Below are positions 25,617 through 33,298 of a stretch of DNA of 64,000 nucleotides, in pieces; the first letter of the stretch is position 1; each line of letters begins with the position of its first letter. The stretch comes from Candidatus Nanohaloarchaea archaeon (lineage in GTDB: Archaea; Nanohalarchaeota; Nanosalinia; Nanosalinales; Nanosalinaceae): positions 1 through 64,000 of the forward strand of contig JACOQA010000001.1 in assembly GCA_014297435.1 (NCBI GenBank), read 5' to 3'. The notes beneath the pieces are model-generated. The model had not been told where the DNA came from, made no database searches, and saw only the letters and a program-made list of their open reading frames with translations. The position numbers and the translations under genes are program-made.

Positions 25617-26399
25617 CTACCCAAATTTAATATCGCCTAATGATTTGCTTAACGGGACAGCTCTATAGATGTCATAGAGCGCTTGCGCGTCACGGTCAAG
25701 ATCATCATAATCCTCCCTTCCATTAACTCCGCTGTAATCGGCAGGGCTGAGCACATCTTTCAGCCCCAGGTTCTCGTTATGGAAATGAATTCTTACCTTC
25801 CTGCCATCGCTCCAAGCATCAAAATGATTGCCGGTGTAATGACTGTCGCCGAACGCTGTCTCGGTAGATAAGGTAGGCTGACTATCAAGCCCGTGGATCT
25901 GAACTACGTTCTTGCCATCAATAACGTAGCTCTCGACAGGATGTAGCTTTTCTCTGTCAAACTCCTGTGCTTCCTCTAGGCTAAATTCTCCCTCGAGTTC
26001 TTGGAGCTGTGAGTCCATCCTGCGTAGTTCCTCATCCCCAAGTCTTACTTCCGAACCTGAAGTATAAGGATTCAGGAGCTTGTAAAGAGGATCTTCTGTA
26101 TCCAAAGATTCAAGGCTCTCGTAAGGTATTTTGGAGAATCTTTCAGGAGTTTCTCCGCCTTTGAAAATCGTTTCCATATCCTCCGCTATCTGTGACAAAG
26201 GAGGTCCTTCTTCGGGATAAATGGCAGCCTCAATTATTCCCTCGTCTTGCTTCAGGTTAATCTCCCAGCCTCCTCCCATTCTTTCGTCTAATGGTGATCC
26301 CTTTGAGAGCGTGTCAATTTCGGTTCCTATAGTTGCAGCGCCTAGAACTCCCCCAAGAAAACTTCTGCGACTCTGTTTAAATTTATCATCCTCAACCAT
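25617..26399 (-). CDS. Tat-exported protein of unknown function
   Basis: 260 aa. A twin-arginine signal reads SRRSFLGGVLGAATIGTEI at residues about 10-28, so the product leaves the cytoplasm folded via Tat, the preferred route in many salt-loving archaea. The mature part is acidic, with segments such as EINLKQDEGIIEAAIYPEE and VRIHFHNENLGLKDV, but shows no domain I can name. It lies between an unknown 166 aa gene and the sua5 operon, on the same strand, with only 15 bases to sua5. Function unknown. Confidence 0.65.
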   Translation of the reverse strand: MVEDDKFKQSRRSFLGGVLGAATIGTEIDTLSKGSPLDERMGGGWEINLKQDEGIIEAAIYPEEGPPLSQIAEDMETIFKGGETPERFSKIPYESLESLDTEDPLYKLLNPYTSGSEVRLGDEELRRMDSQLQELEGEFSLEEAQEFDREKLHPVESYVIDGKNVVQIHGLDSQPTLSTETAFGDSHYTGNHFDAWSDGRKVRIHFHNENLGLKDVLSPADYSGVNGREDYDDLDRDAQALYDIYRAVPLSKSLGDIKFG

Positions 26400-26466
26400 C
26401 TAGCAACATTCCTCTACTATCTCACTAGGTAAATTTTCTTGTTTTTCTACGCTATTCGTTTTTACT

Positions 26467-26967
26467 CTAATAATCGTTTTCTGATAACGTCTCAAATGTC
26501 TGAAGAGTATCTCTTAGTTCTGTCTCGTCAAGTTCGTGAAGAGATTTCCTAGCCTCTACAACATCTTGTTTATAACCATCTAGTTTCTCAGCTCTTTCAT
26601 TTGAAATCGTGTAGCTGAACTCCTCGGAACCTATTCTTGCCTCGATTCTTGTATGGTCTGTAGTCCGCACTAAAGAAACGCTGTGCACGTTTCTCTGGTA
26701 AGGCTCTAGTAGTCTATCTTTGGCGTCTACTAGTGTTTCATCTTCCTTTAGGCTTCCTTCCGAAAGCTGTTCCAGTTCTTCAGATACGCTTATCCATCCG
26801 TCCTCTGTATATGGGGTAGTCTCTATCAGTTCTACAGCTTTGTCTCTGTGTTGGCTTGGAATCAGGTAGCTGAACCGTTCTTCTTCAGTCTCCACTTCTA
26901 TTGCTGAAGCTGCCGAATCGAAGATATGGCTGTATGAGAACTCAGATATTTCTTCACGTGCAGACAT
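26467..26967 (-). CDS. Conserved-looking soluble acidic protein
   Basis: 166 aa, no recognised family. It contains two similar-looking beta-rich stretches, one with AIEVETEEERFSYLIPSQHRDKAVEL and one with RIEARIGSEEFSYTISNERAEKLDGY, each a strand pair followed by a helix. This suggests an internal duplication of a small module. No signal peptide or membrane segment is present. It follows kae1 by about 40 bases on the same strand, so it may share the kae1 transcript. Function unknown. Confidence 0.55.
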   Translation of the reverse strand: MSAREEISEFSYSHIFDSAASAIEVETEEERFSYLIPSQHRDKAVELIETTPYTEDGWISVSEELEQLSEGSLKEDETLVDAKDRLLEPYQRNVHSVSLVRTTDHTRIEARIGSEEFSYTISNERAEKLDGYKQDVVEARKSLHELDETELRDTLQTFETLSENDY

Positions 26968-27005
26968 AGTTAGTTGTTATTGAGTAAGAGTTAAAATTCT
27001 CGGTT

Positions 27006-27980
27006 TTACTGCCAGATTACCTCTATCTCATCAGGTCTCCAGTTCGGCATCTTTCCAGAATTCTCCATACTTGTTTTCCTTCCGGCTTTCAGCTCTAGCA
27101 TTCCTTGGTGGGCAATCATCACTCCGTTGTCCATACAAAACTCTGGTGGCGGAACATAAGCTTTTGCGCCTCGTTGCTCACACATTTTCTCAACCATTTC
27201 TCTAAGCCTTGAGTTCATCGCCACTCCGCCAGTCAGGAGCGCTTCATCGCTTCCTTCCTGCGCCATAGCTCTCTCCAGGGCTTCAACCGCTACAGCGTAA
27301 GCATGTTCCTGGAATGAGTTTGCGAGTAGTTCATCTTCAAAGTCCCCGACCTTTCTCTGCACCTCTGTTACAAGACCGGAGTAAGAAAGATCCATTCCTT
27401 TGATGGGGTAGCTCAGTTCAATTATATCATCTGTCTTTTCTGCAAGCTTTTCTATTTCCGGTCCTCCGGGATGTGGGTAACCGAGAGTACGGGCAAGTTT
27501 GTCTAACGCGTTTCCGAGAGCGACGTCCTGCGTCTCTCCGACTATTCGGTAACGACCTTTTCTGAAATCCAGTATCTGAGTGTTGCCACCTGAAACGTAG
27601 AGCGTAGTTGGGTTTTCTGCCTCCGTAGTTCTTGTACCGATTGAGATGTGGGCGAGGCAGTGGTTTACACCTATCATAGGAATATCGTGCTTTATTGAAA
27701 GTGATCTTGCGATTACTGCGCCAATGTCAAGGCACTGAGGGATTCCGGGTCCCTGAGAATAAGCGATGCCGTCAACTTCTTTGATTTCAATATCTGCTTC
27801 CTGCTCTGCGTTGTTTAGTAGTTCGAGTGCGTGCTGGTAGTGATGTTCTGCAGCTTTCCTCGGATGTATTCCGCCTTCCTCGGGTTCGAACATGTCCTTC
27901 TGGTTCGCCAGAACTTCATCTTCATCGACGATTCCGATTCCTAAAGTGTGGGCGGTTGACTCTATTCCAAGGACTTTCAT
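27006..27980 (-). CDS. kae1: Kae1/TsaD tRNA N6-threonylcarbamoyltransferase, catalytic subunit of KEOPS
   Basis: 324 aa. ASKHA-fold enzyme with LGIESTAHTLGIGIVDED at the N-terminus, the iron-binding pair in VNHCLAHISIG, the nucleotide site in LYVSGGNTQIL, and C-terminal LTGGVAMNSRLREM and FCMDNGVMIAHQG. It transfers threonylcarbamoyl to A37 of ANN-decoding tRNAs, using the product of sua5 and together with Bud32, both encoded nearby. It is not fused to Bud32. An AT-rich box (AAATTAAAC) about 24 bases before the ATG suggests leaderless transcription. In many archaea kae1 directly follows eS31; here an HTH gene, a membrane protein and a tnpB element lie in between. Confidence 0.95.
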   Translation of the reverse strand: MKVLGIESTAHTLGIGIVDEDEVLANQKDMFEPEEGGIHPRKAAEHHYQHALELLNNAEQEADIEIKEVDGIAYSQGPGIPQCLDIGAVIARSLSIKHDIPMIGVNHCLAHISIGTRTTEAENPTTLYVSGGNTQILDFRKGRYRIVGETQDVALGNALDKLARTLGYPHPGGPEIEKLAEKTDDIIELSYPIKGMDLSYSGLVTEVQRKVGDFEDELLANSFQEHAYAVAVEALERAMAQEGSDEALLTGGVAMNSRLREMVEKMCEQRGAKAYVPPPEFCMDNGVMIAHQGMLELKAGRKTSMENSGKMPNWRPDEIEVIWQ

Positions 27981-28026
27981 ATCTAGATGATTGAGGTTTA
28001 ATTTGAAATAGAAAGGGTTGTGAAAC

Positions 28027-28338
28027 TTATGCTTCTACTGCATCGGTTGAACTCTTCTGATTTCTCAGCTTCTGATCAAGCTTGTAGAGCTGTTTAATTA
28101 CTTCTGAGTCTTGGTTTAGCTTGTAGAGCTGCGTTTTTCCGTATTTCCGAGATTCTTTTACTGCATTTATCTCTTCGATTTTATCCCATCTTCTGTGTAC
28201 TGTTGATTCCGCTATTCCTGATGCTTCGGCTAGCTCTTTCTTAGAGTAATCCATAGAGGGGTGTTTCATGAGAATGTCCAGGATCTTCAGTACCGTGGAT
28301 TCTCCGAACAATTTTCCTAAAGCAGTTTTCTTGGTCAT
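28027..28338 (-). CDS. Winged-helix transcriptional regulator
   Basis: 103 aa. A winged helix-turn-helix spans residues about 15-75: ESTVLKILDILMKHPSMDYS then KKELAEASGIAESTVHRRW with the recognition helix, and the wing KYGKTQLYKL. It is of the ArsR/MarR-like small archaeal type without a visible sensor domain. A short Gln/Lys-rich tail follows. It reads toward kae1 and is upstream of it; a role in regulating neighbours is possible, but nothing in the sequence shows its target. Confidence 0.7.
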   Translation of the reverse strand: MTKKTALGKLFGESTVLKILDILMKHPSMDYSKKELAEASGIAESTVHRRWDKIEEINAVKESRKYGKTQLYKLNQDSEVIKQLYKLDQKLRNQKSSTDAVEA

Positions 28339-28401
28339 TATGTTTACATTTTGAGCGCGACTGATAATGTTTTGTTGAAAGATGTCTCGACTTTCAAACT
28401 T

Positions 28402-28869
28402 CTACGGACATTTTATGTATGATATCTTCGACTCTAGACAGAAGCTTTCTTCTGAGACATAAATTTTCCCTGAGTTCGGTTTTTCCTCCGAGAAGCTGGA
28501 GCTCTCCGTCAGATTCTCCACTTCATCAAAAGCTGGGTCCTTCGAGTCCTCACCGCATTTCTCCGGCTGTTCAGGACACAGAGGGTGGTACGACTCGTAC
28601 TTCTCGTACCTTAGCTCGGAACCGTTGTCGAGTTCAACTTTATACGCCGTCAGTGTTCCCGTGTTCCCGGCGCCGGTTGTTTCATGAATTCTCTGAACCT
28701 CGGCTGGCTCTCTACCTGTCAAGAAGAATCCGATAGCTGTGAAAACCAGAACGATGCCGACACCGATTCCGTCCGGCTTCATCTGAAATCCTGGACGGAA
28801 AGATTCATAGAATAACTGAATGAAGGGGGAAGAAAAAAGTTTACGTTGAAATTGATTGAGAGAATTCAT
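28402..28869 (-). CDS. Small membrane-anchored protein of unknown function
   Basis: 155 aa. One hydrophobic segment at residues about 34-50 (GIGVGIVLVFTAIGFFLTG) anchors the protein; the remainder, rich in acidic residues and with three Cys near CPEQPEKC, would be outside. Another ATG at codon 30 (MKPDGIG) is an equally good start just before the membrane segment. No family recognised. It is divergent from the tnpB element, whose left hairpin lies 47 bases away. Confidence 0.5.
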   Translation of the reverse strand: MNSLNQFQRKLFSSPFIQLFYESFRPGFQMKPDGIGVGIVLVFTAIGFFLTGREPAEVQRIHETTGAGNTGTLTAYKVELDNGSELRYEKYESYHPLCPEQPEKCGEDSKDPAFDEVENLTESSSFSEEKPNSGKIYVSEESFCLESKISYIKCP

Positions 28870-28926
28870 CTAGGTTGAGAAAGATAACAACAAAGCCTAA
28901 ACAATTGTATCTCTAATCGTCAAACG

Positions 28927-29943
28927 ATGGCCAGAAAAACTGTAGTCTGCCGGTTCCAGAAACCAAATAAAAAGAAGCTGGAAGCTGTAGAACGGGAGTA
29001 TAGGAATACCCAGAAGTATCTTCAAGGGGAAGACGATGTGGATTTGTATTCTGCTACGAAACAGCAGATGGATAGGAGAGCCGGCAATGAAGATAATGAG
29101 CAGCCGTTGTTTATCCGCAACGACTCCTTTGAAGTTGTGGAGAGGGATACTGATTTGACGAAATACTGGGTGAGGGTTCCGGTTGCTTCTGTGTATGGGG
29201 GAGTTTGGATACCTATACAACCCCACACGGATATTCAAAGTGGTTGGGATATCGGCGATTCTATGATTGTTCGGAAGGATCATGGTTTTGAACTCCACCT
29301 TGTTGTCAAAAAAGAAGTAGAAGAACAAGAGGAGTATGATGGAGCTCTGGGCGTGGATTTGGGTTTGAGGAAGTTGGCGACTGCCACGGAATGTTTCTGT
29401 GGTTCTGACACGTCCTCAAAAACGCTGTGCCTCGGAAGCTCTGTTGAGAACTACTTTGACAAGTATTTCCACTTACGTAGAAACTGTCGTGATGGTTATG
29501 TCCGGAAACGGTGGGATGGAAAAGTAGCAGATAAGACCGAAGACCTCTGCCATCAAATCAGTCGAAAAATCGTAGACCACGCACAAGAAAACAACCTGTT
29601 TATCGCAGTAGGAGACCTCGAAGGAATACAGGACAAAGACAGAGGAAAAAGAATGAACAGGAAGCTACATCATTTCCCACACTGGAAACTCCGCAACTAC
29701 ATCAGGTATAAAGCGGATTGGGAGGGAATCAGGGTAGTTGAAGTAGACGAAGCCTACACCAGTCAGACCTGCTCGAGGTGCGGAGAAAAAGGGGAACGGA
29801 ACAAAGGAAACTTTCAGTGTCCTGAGTGTGACTACGAAACGGATGCAGATAAGAACGCTTCTCATAATATTGGGGAGCGAGGGATTGGAAAGCTGAATGC
29901 CTCTTCTGATTCTGAGGGTTGCGTGACACAGCCCTTAGTTTGA
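28927..29943 (+). CDS. tnpB: TnpB-type RNA-guided nuclease, compact form
   Basis: 338 aa. RuvC-I is GALGVDLGLRKLAT (catalytic Asp) at about residues 141-154. RuvC-II reads FIAVGDLEGI, where the usual Glu of a (L/V)-E-D-L motif is Gly, though the neighbouring Asp is present. RuvC-III is DADKNASHNIG. A zinc ribbon CSRCG...CPECD lies between. The N-terminal region before the wedge-like YWVRVPVASVYGGVW is only about 110 residues, so the recognition lobe is reduced; the family is usually about 370-430 aa. TnpB uses an RNA from the element's right end to cut target DNA. Activity here is uncertain because of the RuvC-II change. Confidence 0.85.
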   Translation: MARKTVVCRFQKPNKKKLEAVEREYRNTQKYLQGEDDVDLYSATKQQMDRRAGNEDNEQPLFIRNDSFEVVERDTDLTKYWVRVPVASVYGGVWIPIQPHTDIQSGWDIGDSMIVRKDHGFELHLVVKKEVEEQEEYDGALGVDLGLRKLATATECFCGSDTSSKTLCLGSSVENYFDKYFHLRRNCRDGYVRKRWDGKVADKTEDLCHQISRKIVDHAQENNLFIAVGDLEGIQDKDRGKRMNRKLHHFPHWKLRNYIRYKADWEGIRVVEVDEAYTSQTCSRCGEKGERNKGNFQCPECDYETDADKNASHNIGERGIGKLNASSDSEGCVTQPLV

Positions 29944-30053
29944 ATCTATCGTTTGATGACGCAACCTCTGCATAGTCAAGTTGTCGAGACGGATAGAAAC
30001 CCAAGGAAACGTCGCTAACAAGAAAAATGTGTCAGGAAACCGCCTAAAGGCGG
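29917..30053 (+). ncRNA. Candidate omega RNA / right-end region of the tnpB element
   Basis: The 3' end of tnpB and the following 110 bases contain a paired segment, GGTTGCGT (29917-29924) with ACGCAACC (29959-29966), a perfect 8-base stem spanning the stop codon, followed by the ATCGTTTGATGACG motif and a terminal CCGCC-TAAA-GGCGG hairpin. In this family the sense-overlapping transcript from this place is the guide scaffold, and the guide would be the sequence just past the element end, here eS31. The exact ends are not determined. Confidence 0.45.
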
Positions 30054-30061
30054 GTGGGATG

Positions 30062-30211
30062 TCACTCGTGCTTTGTGTAACCACATTTTCCGCAGCTTTT
30101 GCGGTCGCCGTGGTCTGCTAGGAAGCTTGAGCATCGAGGACACTTTTCTGTGTCTGTTGTTCCGTCTTCGTCGTACTTCTCCCATCTCTCGACTTTCTCG
30201 TGTTTTGCCAT
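30062..30211 (-). CDS. rps27ae: Small ribosomal subunit protein eS31 (S27ae)
   Basis: 49 aa from the ATG at 30211. In-frame codons upstream would add 11 unlikely residues. The short protein is the zinc-ribbon eS31: [21 protein letters not shown] provides four Cys. It lies on the 30S beak. It is the last gene of Rpo7-Spt4-eS24-eS31, with 7 bases to eS24. The tnpB element ends within about 10 bases of its stop codon, so its original downstream neighbour has been displaced. Confidence 0.92.
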   Translation of the reverse strand: MAKHEKVERWEKYDEDGTTDTEKCPRCSSFLADHGDRKSCGKCGYTKHE

Positions 30212-30218
30212 TAGTGAA

Positions 30219-30659
30219 TCACTTCTGGCTTTCGAGCCAATCAACTAGGGTTGTACGGTTTTTGTTGTCTTTCTCTGCCTGTACGGCTGCGTCCCAGTCA
30301 ACGGAGTCCATCGAATTAAACGCGTCCTTCGCGTCTGTAATGGTTCCTGCGACTGCTTCTTCGTAGTCAGCGGAAACTTCTACTTCTTCTCCCTGATCTT
30401 CACTAGGGTCTCTTTCGAGTTCTTCGTCGTAGTCGAAGTCATCGTAGACCTTGAGTGTTGCCTTAGAAGTGTTTGAACCGAATCCTGTGTAAACTGATTC
30501 GATTTCAACTTTTTCGACATCTAGGTCGTTTTCTGCTGCTACACGGTTTTTAACGTCTTCGTTTGAAGGAGTAGCTTCTCCTTCGTGGTCGATCTCGACC
30601 TCTACCTCTCTTCTTTCGAGGAGAGGATTTTCTTTTACAGATACAAGTGTTGAATCCAT
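30219..30659 (-). CDS. rps24e: Small ribosomal subunit protein eS24 with acidic C-terminal extension
   Basis: 146 aa. The first 95 residues are the eS24 fold ([22 protein letters not shown] and [17 protein letters not shown]). About 45 further residues are acidic and helical ([25 protein letters not shown]) and are longer than the typical archaeal protein of about 100 residues. It belongs to the cluster with Spt4 and eS31. The extension may be a lineage-specific addition; the surface role is unknown. Confidence 0.9.
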   Translation of the reverse strand: MDSTLVSVKENPLLERREVEVEIDHEGEATPSNEDVKNRVAAENDLDVEKVEIESVYTGFGSNTSKATLKVYDDFDYDEELERDPSEDQGEEVEVSADYEEAVAGTITDAKDAFNSMDSVDWDAAVQAEKDNKNRTTLVDWLESQK

Positions 30660-30668
30660 AGTATGAAT

Positions 30669-30857
30669 TTACCTCGTTCGAATTGCGTAACGTCCTGGTG
30701 TCTGGATTTCAAGCTGTTCGGCGATCTCCGAATCCTCGGGATCGTATATTACAACCAGTCCGCTCCAGTTTTCTGATAAATCGTTGTTTTTACATACAGG
30801 ACACTCGTCTGAATCTTCGACGATCCTGTTACATTCTTTACATGCGCGCTCTGCCAT
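30669..30857 (-). CDS. spt4: Transcription elongation factor Spt4 (RpoE'')
   Basis: 62 aa. The zinc site is CKECNRI and CPVCKN, followed by SGLVVIYDPEDSEIAEQL, the Spt5-contacting strand. Spt4 pairs with the Spt5 NGN domain to keep RNA polymerase processive. It lies three bases after rpo7, with eS24 next, the usual archaeal order. Confidence 0.93.
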   Translation of the reverse strand: MAERACKECNRIVEDSDECPVCKNNDLSENWSGLVVIYDPEDSEIAEQLEIQTPGRYAIRTR

Positions 30858-30860
30858 TTT

Positions 30861-31433
30861 CTATTCCTCCTGTTCTTCCTCTTCTTCGGCTTTTTCTTCC
30901 TCGTAAAGCTCTATCCATTCGTCTTTGCCGAGTCCAGGCTGTCTCATCGTCAAGTTGATCTTGTTAGTGTCCTGTTTCTCCATAGAGACTGCGATAATTC
31001 GAGCGGTAACCGTATCGTTTACCTGTAGGTTGTGCTGTTCTTCCTCGGATACAAGCATCGAGTTCTCTTCGTCTAGGTTGACGTACTCGTCCATTACCTG
31101 GCTGACGTGGCATAGTCCGTCGAAAGGTCCGATTCTGATGAATGCACCGAACTCTGTTATGTCAACTACTTCACCGGTGATAACTTCGTGTAGTTCCGGT
31201 TCGAAGACTATTGCGGTGTATTCTACTTCATAGTGGACTCCTGCGTCCTCCGGTTTGATATCACCGCCTTCAATATCTTTTACTTCTTCTATTCCGATTA
31301 CTACACCGATTTCTTCGTAGATGTTGCCCTCTACCTCGGACTCGAGTCCTGCTTTGACGCTTTCGTCGACGTCCTCACCGAAGTGTTGTGGAGGAACTCT
31401 TACCGAGTCCTCGACTGTCAGCCTTTTGTACAT
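30861..31433 (-). CDS. rpo7: RNA polymerase subunit Rpo7 (RpoE')
   Basis: 190 aa. The N-terminal RNP domain (MYKRLTVEDSVRVPP...VEGNIYEEIGVVIGI) and the C-terminal S1 domain (ITGEVVDITEFGAFIRIGPFDGLCHVSQVMDEY) together form the stalk subunit, which pairs with Rpo4 and binds emerging RNA. A short, very acidic tail of Glu residues ends the protein. It heads the Rpo7-Spt4-eS24-eS31 run. A TTTAAAG element lies on this strand about 40 bases upstream. Confidence 0.94.
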   Translation of the reverse strand: MYKRLTVEDSVRVPPQHFGEDVDESVKAGLESEVEGNIYEEIGVVIGIEEVKDIEGGDIKPEDAGVHYEVEYTAIVFEPELHEVITGEVVDITEFGAFIRIGPFDGLCHVSQVMDEYVNLDEENSMLVSEEEQHNLQVNDTVTARIIAVSMEKQDTNKINLTMRQPGLGKDEWIELYEEEKAEEEEEQEE

Positions 31434-31495
31434 CTTTTTTACCTCTAAAACAAATATCGAATGTTTCGCAAGCTTTAAATTGGGTTTGTAAATTT

Positions 31496-31894
31496 CTAGA
31501 TTTGGGTTAGTTCTAGTTCCAGGTATCCGTCATCTGCAGGATCTAGGTCTTGCCGCAATCGCATCTTTGTTTTCGGGTCATATCTCCTGTCAATTAATAT
31601 CTCTTGTTCTCCTGCGGTCACCACCCCTCTATATGTGCCTTCAATTTCTTCGACATTATTTTCAGGTTCTAGTAGGTGGAGAAAGTTGTTCACATTTGGT
31701 GCTTTTCGGGCAATAGCTAAAGTAGGTTCAAGCCCAGCTTGCTTGTAGATTCCGGACGCGTCTGTCGCAAGTCTTTGATCCTTCCAGAAATCTACAAGAG
31801 TGCCCTCCACCGCAGTTCCTTCTATGTTTAGCTGTCCCGAGAATTCTATCTCAGCTTCGTCAAAAATATATCGACCCTCTGCAGCGTAGTTCAT
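31496..31894 (-). CDS. Unknown soluble protein
   Basis: 132 aa, no family recognised. Strand-rich composition with MNYAAEGRYIFDEAEIEFSG at the start and LELELTQI at the end. A middle helix AGLEPTLAIARKAPNVNNFL is the only clear helical segment. It is wedged between the PIN gene and rpo7, which are adjacent in the ancestral archaeal cluster, so it is probably a later insertion in that cluster. Function unknown. Confidence 0.5.
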   Translation of the reverse strand: MNYAAEGRYIFDEAEIEFSGQLNIEGTAVEGTLVDFWKDQRLATDASGIYKQAGLEPTLAIARKAPNVNNFLHLLEPENNVEEIEGTYRGVVTAGEQEILIDRRYDPKTKMRLRQDLDPADDGYLELELTQI

Positions 31895-31929
31895 AGAACA
31901 AATATTTGTGATTTAAAATTTATTATAGT

Positions 31930-32313
31930 CTACAGTCTATTTGTTCTTCCTTCCACGACCTCAAGATGGTCATTAGTCCTGATGATTACAACGGGATTAC
32001 CTTCCTTTCTAATCCTCTGCTTCAACTCCTTGTCGTTGGTAGCCACTAAGTAATCTGAGGAAACATCTAAAAGGAGATCGTCGACAGTTCCTTCTCCTTC
32101 AGTCTCCAGAACCTCAATATCAAGCTTCTCAATCAGTGTCTCGACCAAGTCTCCATACTTCCCGCCCTCGATACTCTTAGCCTCCTGAACCGCATCTTCC
32201 AAGGTATAGAGCTGGTGGAATGGATAGAGTCGGTCGAACTCGTCCTCCAAGGTCATCGAAAGCTGGAAGGGCGCTACCAAAAAATTGGTGTCAAGCATGA
32301 TTTTCTCGTCCAT
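31930..32313 (-). CDS. Fcf1/Utp24-like PIN-domain protein
   Basis: 127 aa from the ATG at 32313; a GTG three codons upstream is possible. PIN-fold acidic residues appear as MLDTNFLVAPF near the N-terminus, later YLVATNDKELKQRI (the D of motif III) and VVIIRTND. This is the PIN protein usually found beside aIF2-gamma and rpo7 in archaea, with a likely role in rRNA processing as in eukaryotic Fcf1. Here it is separated from aIF2-gamma by about 4.2 kb of inserted genes. Its start faces the ATP-grasp gene at 32366, sharing a 52-base divergent promoter region. Confidence 0.8.
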   Translation of the reverse strand: MDEKIMLDTNFLVAPFQLSMTLEDEFDRLYPFHQLYTLEDAVQEAKSIEGGKYGDLVETLIEKLDIEVLETEGEGTVDDLLLDVSSDYLVATNDKELKQRIRKEGNPVVIIRTNDHLEVVEGRTNRL

Positions 32314-32365
32314 ATAAACCACTTAATGGTCAAACGTCAAAAAGTCCGGTCCCGAAATAGACTCC

Positions 32366-33298
32366 ATGAATATTGTATCTCTCTGGGATAGCGCTGTAAG
32401 TGATTGGGAACTTGAGAGACCGTTCTCAAAGCAACAATACAACCGAGACTACGAGCACTACTCTAAACTAGCAGAGGAGAAAGACGCGAAACTGTTCCTC
32501 GCCCACTACACATGGTATAAAGATGGAAGGATGAAGAAAGCCTTTACCTATGAAAACGGTGAGTGGAGGAAAGTAAACGATATTGAAGTTAACGGAGTCT
32601 GGGATGCCTTTAAGGTCAACGATGAAACCTTGGAGATAAAGAGGCGGATGGAAGAAAGGCACGTCATAATTAACAGACCTAATGTCGACAGATTGTGTAA
32701 AGACAAGCTAGAAACTTACGAAAGATTCAGCAATTTGGTTCCAGAGACTAGGAAAGCCTCAGAAACAAATATTGAGAGAATGATAGAAAAGTATGGTGAA
32801 GCTGTCGTGAAACCGAGAGATGACTGGGGTGGAGAAGGGGTACAGATAGTTGAAGATGTTTCCGGATTTAATGATGATTCGGAGGACTGGTTGGTACAGG
32901 AGTTCGTTGATGCTTCAGAGGGAATCTCGAAACTTGGAGTAGAAGGAGTACACGATCTCAGGGCCTTAGTCGTAAACGGGGAGGCAGTGACAGGTTTCCT
33001 GAGGCAGCCGGACGAAGGCTTCGTCAGCAACGTACATCAGGGAGGGAGTATCGAAGTAGTTGAACTTGAAAACTTTCCTAGTGGGGCGCTGAATATTGTT
33101 GAACAGGTTAAGGAAGAGATGTCGGATTTAGAACCTTACTTGATGACTGTAGATATGATATATGATTCAGAGACGGATGAGTTCAGGGTGCTGGAGCTTA
33201 ACTCTAAACCAGGAATGAGCTTCTACGGAAGAGAGGATATGAAAAAGGCAAAGTCAAGGGTTATGGAAAGGATTGTTGAGTCTTTCAAAAATGCCTAA
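32366..33298 (+). CDS. ATP-grasp ligase, RimK-like
   Basis: 310 aa. The ATP-grasp core has AVVKPRDDWGGEGVQIVED (lysine and glycine-rich loop), WLVQEFVDASEG (lid and hinge), LRALVVNGEAVTGFLRQ, and the Mg-binding end TVDMIYDSETDEFRVLELNSKPG. All expected residues are present, so it is likely active. Substrate unknown; members join amino acids to peptides, cofactors or proteins. It is convergent with the next ATP-grasp gene, overlapping its end by four bases, and divergent from the PIN gene. Part of a cluster of three ATP-grasp genes beside a channel with a C39-like domain. Confidence 0.8.
   Translation: MNIVSLWDSAVSDWELERPFSKQQYNRDYEHYSKLAEEKDAKLFLAHYTWYKDGRMKKAFTYENGEWRKVNDIEVNGVWDAFKVNDETLEIKRRMEERHVIINRPNVDRLCKDKLETYERFSNLVPETRKASETNIERMIEKYGEAVVKPRDDWGGEGVQIVEDVSGFNDDSEDWLVQEFVDASEGISKLGVEGVHDLRALVVNGEAVTGFLRQPDEGFVSNVHQGGSIEVVELENFPSGALNIVEQVKEEMSDLEPYLMTVDMIYDSETDEFRVLELNSKPGMSFYGREDMKKAKSRVMERIVESFKNA

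Larger units (their letters stand above)
28916..30053 (+). mobile_element. IS200/IS605-type element with tnpB only (IS1341-like)
   Basis: The element carries a tnpB gene and no tnpA. On the left, hairpin ATCGT-CAA-ACGAT (28916-28928) overlaps the tnpB start codon. On the right, a related inverted copy ATCGTTTGATGACG (29948-29961) and then a GC hairpin CCGCC-TAAA-GGCGG (30040-30053) lie just before the eS31 stop codon. Such subterminal hairpins are what the single-strand transposase recognises. Exact ends are not defined: IS200/IS605 elements have no terminal inverted repeats or target duplications, so both borders here are estimates. Mobility would require a TnpA supplied elsewhere. Confidence 0.65.

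Noticed and set aside
28339-28401. C/D box RNA in the gap (contains CTGATAATG)
   Set aside because: No second C box or closing stem; only a partial match.
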